Of a DNA stretch of 9,834 nucleotides, positions 1 through 5,933 are shown one piece after another. Both the position numbers and the translations under genes were made by a program. Each line of letters begins with the position of its first letter. Positions within the stretch are counted from its first letter, which is position 1. Source of the stretch: Candidatus Thorarchaeota archaeon (GTDB lineage Archaea > Asgardarchaeota > Thorarchaeia > Thorarchaeales > Thorarchaeaceae); NCBI GenBank assembly GCA_029855925.1, contig JAGSHP010000314.1, positions 1 to 9,834 on the forward strand. The letters are read 5' to 3'. The notes under the pieces are model-generated. The model was not told the DNA's origin and ran no database searches. It saw only the letters and a list, made by a program, of their open reading frames with translations.

Positions 1-1245
1 GTCTCCAGGAGTGTTCTGGGGGATTTGGGTCGCCGAACCTGGGGGTAGGGGCAATGGCAGAATCTGTATCCATTCGCCAGTTGTACTAGAGGTGGGAATG
101 TACACCTCGGCCCAGAAGATCATGTGCAACACTTTCAGGGCCCGATAGCCACCCATATCATCACCAACAGCAAAGCCTGCAACATAGCGGGCGGGGATAC
201 CAAGATAACGCATGAAGACACAGTATGCACTTGCAAAGTCTTGAGGGAGTCCACCTCCTCGTTCCAAGAACCAGTCAGTGACCTCGCGTCCGGCCTCTGG
301 GCGAATATTGTATTCCGAAGCGTTTGTCATCAACTGAAATTTGGTCTGAAAATAGGTTGCAACTGTCGTTGCGGTCTGAAACGCGGATGCATTTGGATCA
401 TCAAATTGCGTGATGTTATCGATTACACGCTGTGTGAACGAAATGTCCGAAATTGTAGAGGGCCCGTCCATGTCAAGGATATCCAGCGGGGCGAGATCGC
501 CTCTACCTGAGTTTGTGGCAATGGTATTGAGATCTTGCTCACGATATGTCAGGTCATACGCGACTAAGACCCGTTCCCCAGTTGGGGCGGAGAGAAGAGG
601 ACGAAAGCGAAGAACATCCAGCTCATCGAGGATGAAGTCGTAACTTATGAGTCGGGATGGATCGTCAACTTGGAAATACCCGTCCACAATCTGACCGGTT
701 ACAAATGAGTCTTCAATGATAAGAGGGTCCGGAAAGAGTGTGGGAAGCCGCACTGCACCAACATTTGGACCTGCTGTGACGTTCATGTAGATAGTGTAGA
801 TTGTCGTGCCTAGTGCCTCGGCCTCTGACCGGGTGATTAGACTGAAGGACACGTTATTCATAGCTGTGTCGGTCTTCTGCCATGAGGAGCCAGTATATTC
901 GTCAAAAGCGTCCATTCGCCACAGTTGCACTGGTTCCGTAGGTGATGCAAGAAACATCACATCATTGAGGTGTTCCAAGAGGTCATCGGGCAGAGTCTGA
1001 TTAAGAGGAATCTGATTATAGTCCATATTGTCGAACCAATTGGTAGAAGAACCACCCCAGTTGATGTTGTAGGGCCACGGTACAACATCGCTATAGCGTT
1101 CGTGCGGAGTCTCTGTTCTTACCTGGTTGAACTGAATCTGTAGGATTGAAACCGTCCCCCACATCACCATAGCTATGATTACAACTGTACTTAGAAGTGT
1201 AGTCAAACCAATCTTGCGTCGAGGAGATTTCGTGGCGGCAGTCAT
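1..1245 (-). CDS. Membrane-anchored transglutaminase-like protein (TgpA-like), 3' end outside window, probably inactive
   Basis: The minus strand is open from an ATG at 1245 to the left edge: 415 codons without a stop, with the C-terminus missing. Residues about 14-36 form one hydrophobic segment after a basic N-terminus (KSPRRK), so this is probably a signal anchor with the rest outside the membrane. Residues 110-122 (RMDAFDEYTGSSW) resemble the YDxYdGxxW element of TgpA-type transglutaminases. Residues 329-384 resemble the transglutaminase core (QDFASAY, then LGIPARYVAGF, then WAEVYIP). The catalytic positions do not fit: against the family pattern the Cys position is P334, the His position I376 and the Asp position L396. 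C342 and H374 lie nearby but out of register. A structural or peptide-binding role is therefore more likely than crosslinking or proteolysis. The start is supported by an SD-like GTGAT six bases upstream. Confidence 0.85.
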   Translation of the reverse strand, partial: MTAATKSPRRKIGLTTLLSTVVIIAMVMWGTVSILQIQFNQVRTETPHERYSDVVPWPYNINWGGSSTNWFDNMDYNQIPLNQTLPDDLLEHLNDVMFLASPTEPVQLWRMDAFDEYTGSSWQKTDTAMNNVSFSLITRSEAEALGTTIYTIYMNVTAGPNVGAVRLPTLFPDPLIIEDSFVTGQIVDGYFQVDDPSRLISYDFILDELDVLRFRPLLSAPTGERVLVAYDLTYREQDLNTIATNSGRGDLAPLDILDMDGPSTISDISFTQRVIDNITQFDDPNASAFQTATTVATYFQTKFQLMTNASEYNIRPEAGREVTDWFLERGGGLPQDFASAYCVFMRYLGIPARYVAGFAVGDDMGGYRALKVLHMIFWAEVYIPTSSTTGEWIQILPLPLPPGSATQIPQNTPGD

Positions 1246-1412
1246 ATTATGATCACACTCTCGTTCAAGTTGGCGAGCATGGCGGTGTGGCCTGAAACAC
1301 TATGCATCTCACGTTGAAAGGATTAAAGGCTTTCTTGTAGGGAGCATTTCGAAAAAGTGAGAAAGGAGAAACAACATAAAAAAGGTGCAAGAACAGCCTA
1401 TGATGATGACCA
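1246..1412. other. Divergent intergenic promoter region
   Basis: This 167-bp spacer separates the minus-strand transglutaminase-like gene from the plus-strand HD gene and must hold both promoters. For the minus gene, GTGAT (1252-1256 read in reverse) is a plausible ribosome-binding site, and a weak TATA-like TTTAATC lies at 1321-1327. For the plus gene, an A-rich ATAAAAAA at 1376-1383 is the best TATA candidate. No convincing small gene or RNA was seen. Confidence 0.5.
1376..1383 (+). promoter_or_regulatory. Candidate TATA box for the HD gene
   Basis: ATAAAAAA is centred about 33 bases before the ATG at 1413. Archaeal TATA boxes usually sit about 26 bases before the transcription start, which would leave an untranslated leader of only a few bases. 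That agrees with the lack of a good Shine-Dalgarno site before this ATG. Assigned by eye only. Confidence 0.35.
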
Positions 1413-2030
1413 ATGATACCATTGACTGAGAGCGAGAAACTGCTTGATGCATTTGTGAGGGGCATATTCGCTCACGCCGAGAGTGGCGCTCACACCTACG
1501 ATCATACCATAAGGGTATATGCGCTATCGCTGGAGATTGGAAAGGAAATGGGTGCAGACCTTCGTGTGCTCGGTGCTGCATCTCTGCTGCATGATATTGG
1601 TCGTGTCAGAGAAAAGGAAACAGGAATATCCCACTCGATACTCTCAGGGCAGATGGGACGGACAGCGCTTCAACAGGCAGGCTATACGGATGAGGAGATC
1701 AAGCAGATTGTGGAGGCAATACGCACACATCGATACAGTGAGGGGCTGACTCCAACTACAATGGAGGGCAAGATTCTAAGTGATGCGGACAAGCTTGATG
1801 CGATTGGTGCTATTGGCATATATAGAACGATCGCCCAATCAGTTGAGAACGGGAGAGGAATAGAGGGGGTCATTCGTCATGCTGATGAGAAGTTGTTGAA
1901 ACTGGCTGACCTACTGTACACAGAGCCTGCAAGGAAGATGGGCCGTAGGAAGCATCAGATTCTGAGTATGTTCATTGATGAGCTAAGAAACGAGTTCAAT
2001 CTTGGTTCGAGCCATCTTTCTCAAGAATGA
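1413..2030 (+). CDS. HD-domain phosphohydrolase
   Basis: A 205-residue protein of the single-domain HD superfamily (YedJ/YpgQ-like, COG1418-like), metal-dependent phosphohydrolases often active on nucleotides. The metal-site residues are visible in order: H31 (YDHTIRV), H60-D61 (LLHDIGR), H74 (ISHSI), H106 and the D124-D126-D129 block (SDADKLDAIGAIGI). Length is usual for the group and the set looks complete, so an active enzyme is expected. The substrate cannot be read from sequence. The ATG at 1413 has no clear ribosome-binding site, which suggests a leaderless or near-leaderless message. An ATG at 1400 is in another frame and soon stops. The 3' end overlaps the convergent CYTH gene by 35 bp. 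Confidence 0.9.
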   Translation: MIPLTESEKLLDAFVRGIFAHAESGAHTYDHTIRVYALSLEIGKEMGADLRVLGAASLLHDIGRVREKETGISHSILSGQMGRTALQQAGYTDEEIKQIVEAIRTHRYSEGLTPTTMEGKILSDADKLDAIGAIGIYRTIAQSVENGRGIEGVIRHADEKLLKLADLLYTEPARKMGRRKHQILSMFIDELRNEFNLGSSHLSQE

Positions 2031-2589
2031 GTTCCAGATATGATGTGCGAATCATAGTTGACGTATCGAGCCCGATCTGCTCGGCCAGTCTTAGAAGAGC
2101 ATCACGAACGGTTGGGACCTCCTCCTCTGTCTCAGCAGCGGACTCGAGTTCAACGAAGACGCCCAATCCCTCTACAATGTCAATACAGATCTCGATGTCA
2201 TCCATATCATAAATGGTCCGAGTCTTAGTGACCACTCCCGCAGTGCGGAAGCCAAGATGCCCAAGAACCGCAGCGACTTCATCAAGGTTCTGAATGCTCG
2301 TGTTTATCTCCACACGGGTCTTCGAGAGAGGATCGATTTTTGGGCCCTTATAGGTCAGTTCGAAATGCTCCGTACCAGACTGTGATGGCGACTGCAAGTG
2401 TTCGATGGTTGTATGCCGTATCCGAAGAGCCTCATCGCTCTTGGCGAAGTCTCGACAGGGATGATTGAAGTACCGATCATTCTGGTGCTCAGTGAGCTTG
2501 GGATGAAGTCCAATGTGCGTCAGTGCGGCAATGACCGTATCGTGATTCGGAACAGGGAATTTGACCTCGACCTCAAAGGAGTCCTTCAT
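1996..2589 (-). CDS. CYTH-domain protein, CyaB/class IV adenylate cyclase-like
   Basis: A 197-residue CYTH (CyaB-thiamine triphosphatase) fold protein. The hallmark ExExK is at residues 6-10 (EVEVK). Further conserved charged residues of the triphosphate tunnel follow: R56 and R58 (ALRIRH), K81 (LTYKGP), R92 and E94 (TRVEI), K122 and R124 (TKTRTIY), and the VEGLGVFVELE strand at 139-149 with its acidic metal ligands. This pattern matches the CyaB subgroup annotated as class IV adenylate cyclase. In archaea the actual activity is usually unknown and may be hydrolysis of inorganic or organic triphosphates. The ATG at 2589 lies just before the ExExK strand, as expected, but no strong Shine-Dalgarno site precedes it. 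The 3' end overlaps the HD gene on the opposite strand. Confidence 0.9.
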   Translation of the reverse strand: MKDSFEVEVKFPVPNHDTVIAALTHIGLHPKLTEHQNDRYFNHPCRDFAKSDEALRIRHTTIEHLQSPSQSGTEHFELTYKGPKIDPLSKTRVEINTSIQNLDEVAAVLGHLGFRTAGVVTKTRTIYDMDDIEICIDIVEGLGVFVELESAAETEEEVPTVRDALLRLAEQIGLDTSTMIRTSYLELILEKDGSNQD

Positions 2590-2615
2590 AATGATTCAGA
2601 ACAAATGGTTGTTAC

Positions 2616-2631
2616 CTTTGTATCTTTGTAT
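2616..2631. repeat. Tandem 8-bp direct repeat
   Basis: CTTTGTAT occurs twice head to tail (2616-2623 and 2624-2631), 27 to 42 bp upstream of the CYTH start on the other strand. It falls where the CYTH core promoter would be expected. It could be a regulator half-site pair or chance. Confidence 0.6.
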
Positions 2632-2694
2632 CAATCAGGAGCTCCAAAAGCCACTTATTAGCGTCGCCCACTTCATAGAGGATAGCGAATAGTT

Positions 2695-2701
2695 GGTGTG
2701 A
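2695..2701 (+). promoter_or_regulatory. Ribosome-binding site of the threonine synthase-like gene
   Basis: GGTGTGA resembles the archaeal GGTGAT Shine-Dalgarno core. The GGTG (2695-2698) lies 7 bases before GTG 2706 and 4 before TTG 2703, so GTG 2706 is slightly preferred. The two candidates differ by one residue. Confidence 0.5.
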
Positions 2702-2705
2702 CTTG

Positions 2706-3938
2706 GTGCCTGCCTATAGAGAGATACGATGCAGCAAATGTGGAAGGACGTACAGTATAGATAATGTTCCGCCTAATGACGGGTGCGGCGGAAGGATAGA
2801 CTTAACCCTTGATACTGAAGTTCTCAAAGAGAGAGTTAGGCGCACAAATCTCGAGGGCAAGACAGGCATACGCAAATATGTGGAGTTTCTACCGTTCAGA
2901 GAGGGGGCAAATGTAGTCACACTTGGCGAGGGTGACACGCCATTATTGCAAAGCAACCGACTGGCAGAGACGCTCGGACTGCACGGACTGTATCTGAAGA
3001 ATGAGACCCTCAACCCCACGGGCTCCTTCAAGGACCGACCGATTAGTGTGGGGGTCAACAGGGCTCTGATGGATGGTGGGCACACCGTCGCCTCTGCCTC
3101 GTCAGGGAATGCCGCAGCGTCGATGGCAGCCTATGCAGCAAGGGTGGGAATGAAAGCGGTAGTGTTGGTACCGGAGGACATCCCAAGCGGAAAACTGACA
3201 CATCTCCAGTCATTGGGGGCCTCAGTGTTCAGAGTGAGAATCGCAGAACCGGGAATAGATCCTACGACTATTCTACTATGGAAGACAAACGAGTTGGAGG
3301 GCTGGACACCGGTCCCATCCTTTGGTCCATTCAATTGTTTTCAGTTCGAGGGAACAAAGACTTTGGGATATGAGATTGCGGAACAGCTTGAGTGGGATGT
3401 TCCTGATTGGATCCTGTTCCCCACAGGGAGCGGAGGACTCATGGCAGGGACCATGAAGGGTCTGCAAGAGTTCTACGAGTTGGGATTCATTGATCGGCTT
3501 CCTCGGCCAGTAGTTGTTCAGCCTGAAGGCTGTGCCCCCATCGTCAGGGCATTCAGACAGTCCTCTGATGAGATCACACCTTGGGGCAAGCCTGATACGA
3601 AGTGCGGTGGTCTTGCAGACCCTCTGCCGTGGGATGGGGATGCTGCTCTCCATTATCTCCATCAGGCGGGGGGGACTGCCGTTACCGTGTCGGATGAGTT
3701 TGTTGCCAAGTGGGTGCTCCAGTTGGCACGATTGGAGGGCATTTTTGCAGAACCAAGTGGCGCAGCAGGGCTGGCAGGCTTGGAGAGGCTTGTTGAAGAG
3801 GGGGTCATTGACAGACAGGACAGAATAGTCGTACCAATAACAGGAAGCGGCTTCAAGGATCTCGAATTCGCAAGAGGACTACTTCCAGATGCACCAGTGA
3901 TCAATCCGGTTCTTGATGAACTGATTTCGCAGTTGTAA
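2706..3938 (+). CDS. thrC: Threonine synthase-like PLP enzyme
   Basis: A 410-residue fold-type II PLP enzyme of the threonine synthase family, which converts O-phosphohomoserine to threonine in the cytoplasm. Visible features are an N-terminal zinc-ribbon-like segment (C9, C12, C27), the GEGDTPLL element near 75-82, the PLP lysine K109 in NPTGSFKDRP, the SSGNAA loop at 132-137, the glycine-rich phosphate loop TGSGG at 240-244 and the late TGSGFKD loop at 379-385. Length is normal for archaeal enzymes. The zinc ribbon has only three of the four cysteines usual in archaeal homologues: NDGCGG stands where CxxCGG is expected. Cysteate synthase is a close paralogue in some methanogens and cannot be excluded by eye. 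It is first in a tight plus-strand run, 16 nt before the deaminase start. GTG 2706 is chosen over TTG 2703 on ribosome-binding-site spacing. Confidence 0.88.
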   Translation: MPAYREIRCSKCGRTYSIDNVPPNDGCGGRIDLTLDTEVLKERVRRTNLEGKTGIRKYVEFLPFREGANVVTLGEGDTPLLQSNRLAETLGLHGLYLKNETLNPTGSFKDRPISVGVNRALMDGGHTVASASSGNAAASMAAYAARVGMKAVVLVPEDIPSGKLTHLQSLGASVFRVRIAEPGIDPTTILLWKTNELEGWTPVPSFGPFNCFQFEGTKTLGYEIAEQLEWDVPDWILFPTGSGGLMAGTMKGLQEFYELGFIDRLPRPVVVQPEGCAPIVRAFRQSSDEITPWGKPDTKCGGLADPLPWDGDAALHYLHQAGGTAVTVSDEFVAKWVLQLARLEGIFAEPSGAAGLAGLERLVEEGVIDRQDRIVVPITGSGFKDLEFARGLLPDAPVINPVLDELISQL

Positions 3939-3941
3939 AAT

Positions 3942-3946
3942 GGAGG
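3942..3946 (+). promoter_or_regulatory. Shine-Dalgarno that decides the deaminase start
   Basis: GGAGG sits 8 bases before the ATG at 3955. An earlier in-frame ATG at 3940 overlaps this same GGAGG, so translation very probably starts at 3955 and not 3940. Confidence 0.8.
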
Positions 3947-3954
3947 AAACTAAG

Positions 3955-4407
3955 ATGACAGACAGCATTGACCAGAGGTTCATGGCTGAGGCGATAGATG
4001 AGGCACGAAGAGGCCTTGCGGAGGGCGGAATCCCCATTGGCGCAGTATTGGTGATTGATGACAAGATAGTTGGGAGGGGGCACAATCAGCGTATCCAGAA
4101 GAACAGTGCGATACTGCATGCAGAAATGGACTGCCTTGAGAATGCAGGTCGACTCTCTGCGGACCAATACAGGAGAGCGACTCTATATTCGACTCTCTCT
4201 CCATGTGACATGTGCAGCGGTGCTATTCTTCTCTACGGCATCCCTAGAGTGGTAGTGGGGGAGGATGTCAACTTTAGGGGACCAGCAGAATATCTTAGAA
4301 GCAGAGGAGTGGAAGTAACACTTCTACAGGACGCTCGATGCATTGATATGATGCGCGAATTCATTGAACAGCACCCGGACCTATGGAATGAAGATATCGG
4401 CGAGTGA
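3955..4407 (+). CDS. Cytosine deaminase, yeast FCY1-like (zinc cytidine-deaminase fold)
   Basis: A 150-residue zinc deaminase expected to convert cytosine to uracil plus ammonia in pyrimidine salvage. The zinc and catalytic set is complete: H55 and E57 (LHAEMD), then C84 and C87 (SPCDMC). Compared from memory with yeast cytosine deaminase Fcy1, it agrees over nearly its whole length. This includes GRGHN (N44, matching Fcy1 N51), TLSPCDMC, YGIPRVVVGE, VNF (F107, matching F114) and the C-terminal W-x-EDIGE (W144, D147, matching W152, D155). TadA-type tRNA adenosine deaminases lack that C-terminal lid, so a free-base deaminase is the better call. The Fcy1 group also accepts 5-methylcytosine. It lies between the threonine synthase-like gene (16 nt upstream) and the m5C methyltransferase gene (6 nt downstream), presumably on one transcript. 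Confidence 0.88.
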   Translation: MTDSIDQRFMAEAIDEARRGLAEGGIPIGAVLVIDDKIVGRGHNQRIQKNSAILHAEMDCLENAGRLSADQYRRATLYSTLSPCDMCSGAILLYGIPRVVVGEDVNFRGPAEYLRSRGVEVTLLQDARCIDMMREFIEQHPDLWNEDIGE

Positions 4408-4413
4408 CCGACA

Positions 4414-5394
4414 GTGGCCATAAAGAGAGAGCGCGAACTTGCAAAACGACTTGCGAAGGAATATGGGTATCTGCCATATATGATCGAGAGATATCTTGCG
4501 CTCTGGGGCGAGGAAGAGACCAGAGAGTTTCTGGAGGCTTGCGAACGGCCCATACGTACAGCAATTCGTGTCAACACATTAAAGGCAGAAGTAGAGGAGG
4601 TTATTGGTCGGCTGAAAGACAAGGGCGTGAAACTGGAGAGAATACCTTGGCTTCCAGAGGGGTTCTGGGCGGAGTTTGACGAGTTATCTCCCGGGGCACT
4701 CACCGAACACATGCTGGGATTCTACTATATCCAAGGGGTGCCATCGATGACCGTGACACGGGTTCTCGACCCACAGCCCGGAGAAATAGTCATGGACCTT
4801 GCAGCTGCTCCAGGAGGGAAGACGACACATGTCGCTCAGTTAATGAGAAACGAGGGCATAGTGGTCGCCATAGAACAAGACAGACTACGACTCGGGAGCC
4901 TAAAGAGTAATGTCTATCGTTGTGGTGTGACCAATGCAATCATCCTTCGTGGCGATGCGAGAAAGGTAAGGCAGCTGGGTATCGTACCCGACAGGATACT
5001 GCTTGATGCGCCCTGTTCTGGAGAGGGACTCATTCCCATCGATCCCTCTCGAAAGACCAGCAAGAAGATGCCCGATATTCGTTTCTGCGCCACTGTTGAA
5101 GATGAACTTCTGGATGCTGCCGTTGACGTTCTTGCACCCGGGGGGACAATGGTCTATGCCACCTGTTCTATCGCACCGGAGGAGAACGAGTACATAGTCG
5201 ATGCGATTCTTGGCCGTCATCCCGAGATGAGAGTTGCTTCAATAGATCAGGAGTTCGGAAGCCCAGGATACACTAATCCCTATGGGATAGAGATGAACAA
5301 TTCACTCTCATTGGCTCGAAGATTCTTGCCACACAGACATGGCACCGAGGGCTTCTTCATATGCAAGTTGGTCAAGGAGGGCGACGACCAGTGA
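4414..5394 (+). CDS. Nop2/Sun-family RNA m5C methyltransferase
   Basis: A 326-residue class I SAM-dependent RNA cytosine-5 methyltransferase (RsmB/NOP2/Sun family). The N-terminal ~115 residues match the family's RNA-binding lead-in (IRVNTLK at 51-57, then YYIQ). The SAM-binding motif is DLAAAPGGKTTH at 128-139, with the acidic ribose contact in AIEQD near 152-156. Both family cysteines are present: C201 in DAPCSGEG and C251 in YATCSI. It should therefore be active, most likely on tRNA (archaeal homologues often act around position 48/49) or rRNA. There is no NusB domain and no fused PUA domain; a PUA protein is encoded next, overlapping by 4 bases. The start is GTG 4414, preceded by the weak Shine-Dalgarno-like GAGTGA that includes the stop of the deaminase gene. 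Confidence 0.92.
   Translation: MAIKRERELAKRLAKEYGYLPYMIERYLALWGEEETREFLEACERPIRTAIRVNTLKAEVEEVIGRLKDKGVKLERIPWLPEGFWAEFDELSPGALTEHMLGFYYIQGVPSMTVTRVLDPQPGEIVMDLAAAPGGKTTHVAQLMRNEGIVVAIEQDRLRLGSLKSNVYRCGVTNAIILRGDARKVRQLGIVPDRILLDAPCSGEGLIPIDPSRKTSKKMPDIRFCATVEDELLDAAVDVLAPGGTMVYATCSIAPEENEYIVDAILGRHPEMRVASIDQEFGSPGYTNPYGIEMNNSLSLARRFLPHRHGTEGFFICKLVKEGDDQ
5374..5380 (+). promoter_or_regulatory. Shine-Dalgarno of the PUA-domain gene, inside the methyltransferase gene
   Basis: AAGGAGG ends 10 bases before the GTG at 5391. It favours that GTG over the upstream in-frame ATG at 5361, which would add ten residues and lacks such a site. Confidence 0.7.
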
Positions 5395-5933
5395 TTCCAG
5401 AGCTTGTTGACCCGGTTGTCTGGTCAGACATCAAGAACCAGATAGATGGTGACTTCGGGCAGGGCGTCACTCAGAAGGTCCTAGCCGATCTCGTTCCGGT
5501 CATGTTAGAGAGAAATGAGAACCAGTCAATATACCTCATCCCGAATGATTGGGTGAGATCACTGAACATGGACTTCGAGGGATTCACGTTATCCTCACTC
5601 GGGACGTGGTTGGGGGACTTGTCAGATGGTAGGTTTAGACTGAGCATCGCTATACTTGACCAAATTGCAAGATATACTGATAGACAGTTGGTTGTGTCAA
5701 GGCGCGGTGCCGAATCATTCACATACGGTAGGAGTATCTTACGAGCGTCAGTGGTGAAGCTGACTCCAACATTGAAACGGCGCCAGCGTGTCATTGTCAA
5801 GGACACGAGGGGCGACTGCATAGGTCTCGCCGCCCTCTCGGTTGATGCATCACGTATTGACCGCTTGGGACCAGAGAAGCTTGTTGCCAAGAATCTTGTG
5901 GACATTGGTTGGTATATTCGGCGGTTTGGCTAG
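5391..5933 (+). CDS. PUA-domain RNA-binding protein, Nop2/Fmu-associated
   Basis: A 180-residue protein resembling the NIP7-like/Nop2-Fmu-associated PUA proteins. The N-terminal half (1-90) looks like a pre-PUA domain. The C-terminal half (about 95-180) has the PUA pattern: YGRSIL at 112-117, QRVIVKD at 132-138, GLAALSVD at 145-152 and the closing NLVDIGWYIRR at 168-178. It probably presents or recognises the RNA substrate for the methyltransferase encoded just upstream, and a role in ribosome or tRNA maturation is expected. Its GTG start and the TGA stop of the methyltransferase share bases (GTGA, 5391-5394), which indicates translational coupling. In many bacterial and some archaeal proteins the methyltransferase and a PUA module are one chain; here they are split. 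The 3' end meets the PAC2 gene on the opposite strand. Confidence 0.82.
   Translation: MIPELVDPVVWSDIKNQIDGDFGQGVTQKVLADLVPVMLERNENQSIYLIPNDWVRSLNMDFEGFTLSSLGTWLGDLSDGRFRLSIAILDQIARYTDRQLVVSRRGAESFTYGRSILRASVVKLTPTLKRRQRVIVKDTRGDCIGLAALSVDASRIDRLGPEKLVAKNLVDIGWYIRRFG

Larger units (their letters stand above)
2590..2705. other. Divergent intergenic region between CYTH and threonine synthase-like genes
   Basis: About 115 bp containing the promoters of the minus-strand CYTH gene and the plus-strand four-gene run. It holds a perfect tandem 8-bp repeat (2616-2631) and a possible TATA-like CTTATTAG at about 2654-2661. No further gene was seen. Confidence 0.5.

Noticed and set aside
124..1000. Plus-strand reading frames opposite the transglutaminase-like gene
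   Set aside because: They are antisense to a 415-codon open frame with a membrane anchor and clear transglutaminase-fold motifs.
1316..1334. Short inverted repeat GAAAG ... CTTTC in the first divergent spacer
   Set aside because: Five-base arms with a 9-nt gap in an A/T-rich stretch are expected by chance.
3940..3954. Earlier in-frame ATG giving five extra residues on the cytosine deaminase
   Set aside because: It overlaps the GGAGG Shine-Dalgarno, which is ideally spaced for the ATG at 3955, and no ribosome-binding site precedes it.
3955..4407. tRNA adenosine deaminase (TadA) as the identity of the deaminase
   Set aside because: The zinc motif alone would allow it, but the Fcy1-specific VNF and C-terminal W-x-EDIGE segments favour a free-base cytosine deaminase.
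5361..5390. Upstream ATG start for the PUA protein
   Set aside because: It would overlap the methyltransferase by 34 bases and lacks a ribosome-binding site, whereas GTG 5391 follows AAGGAGG.
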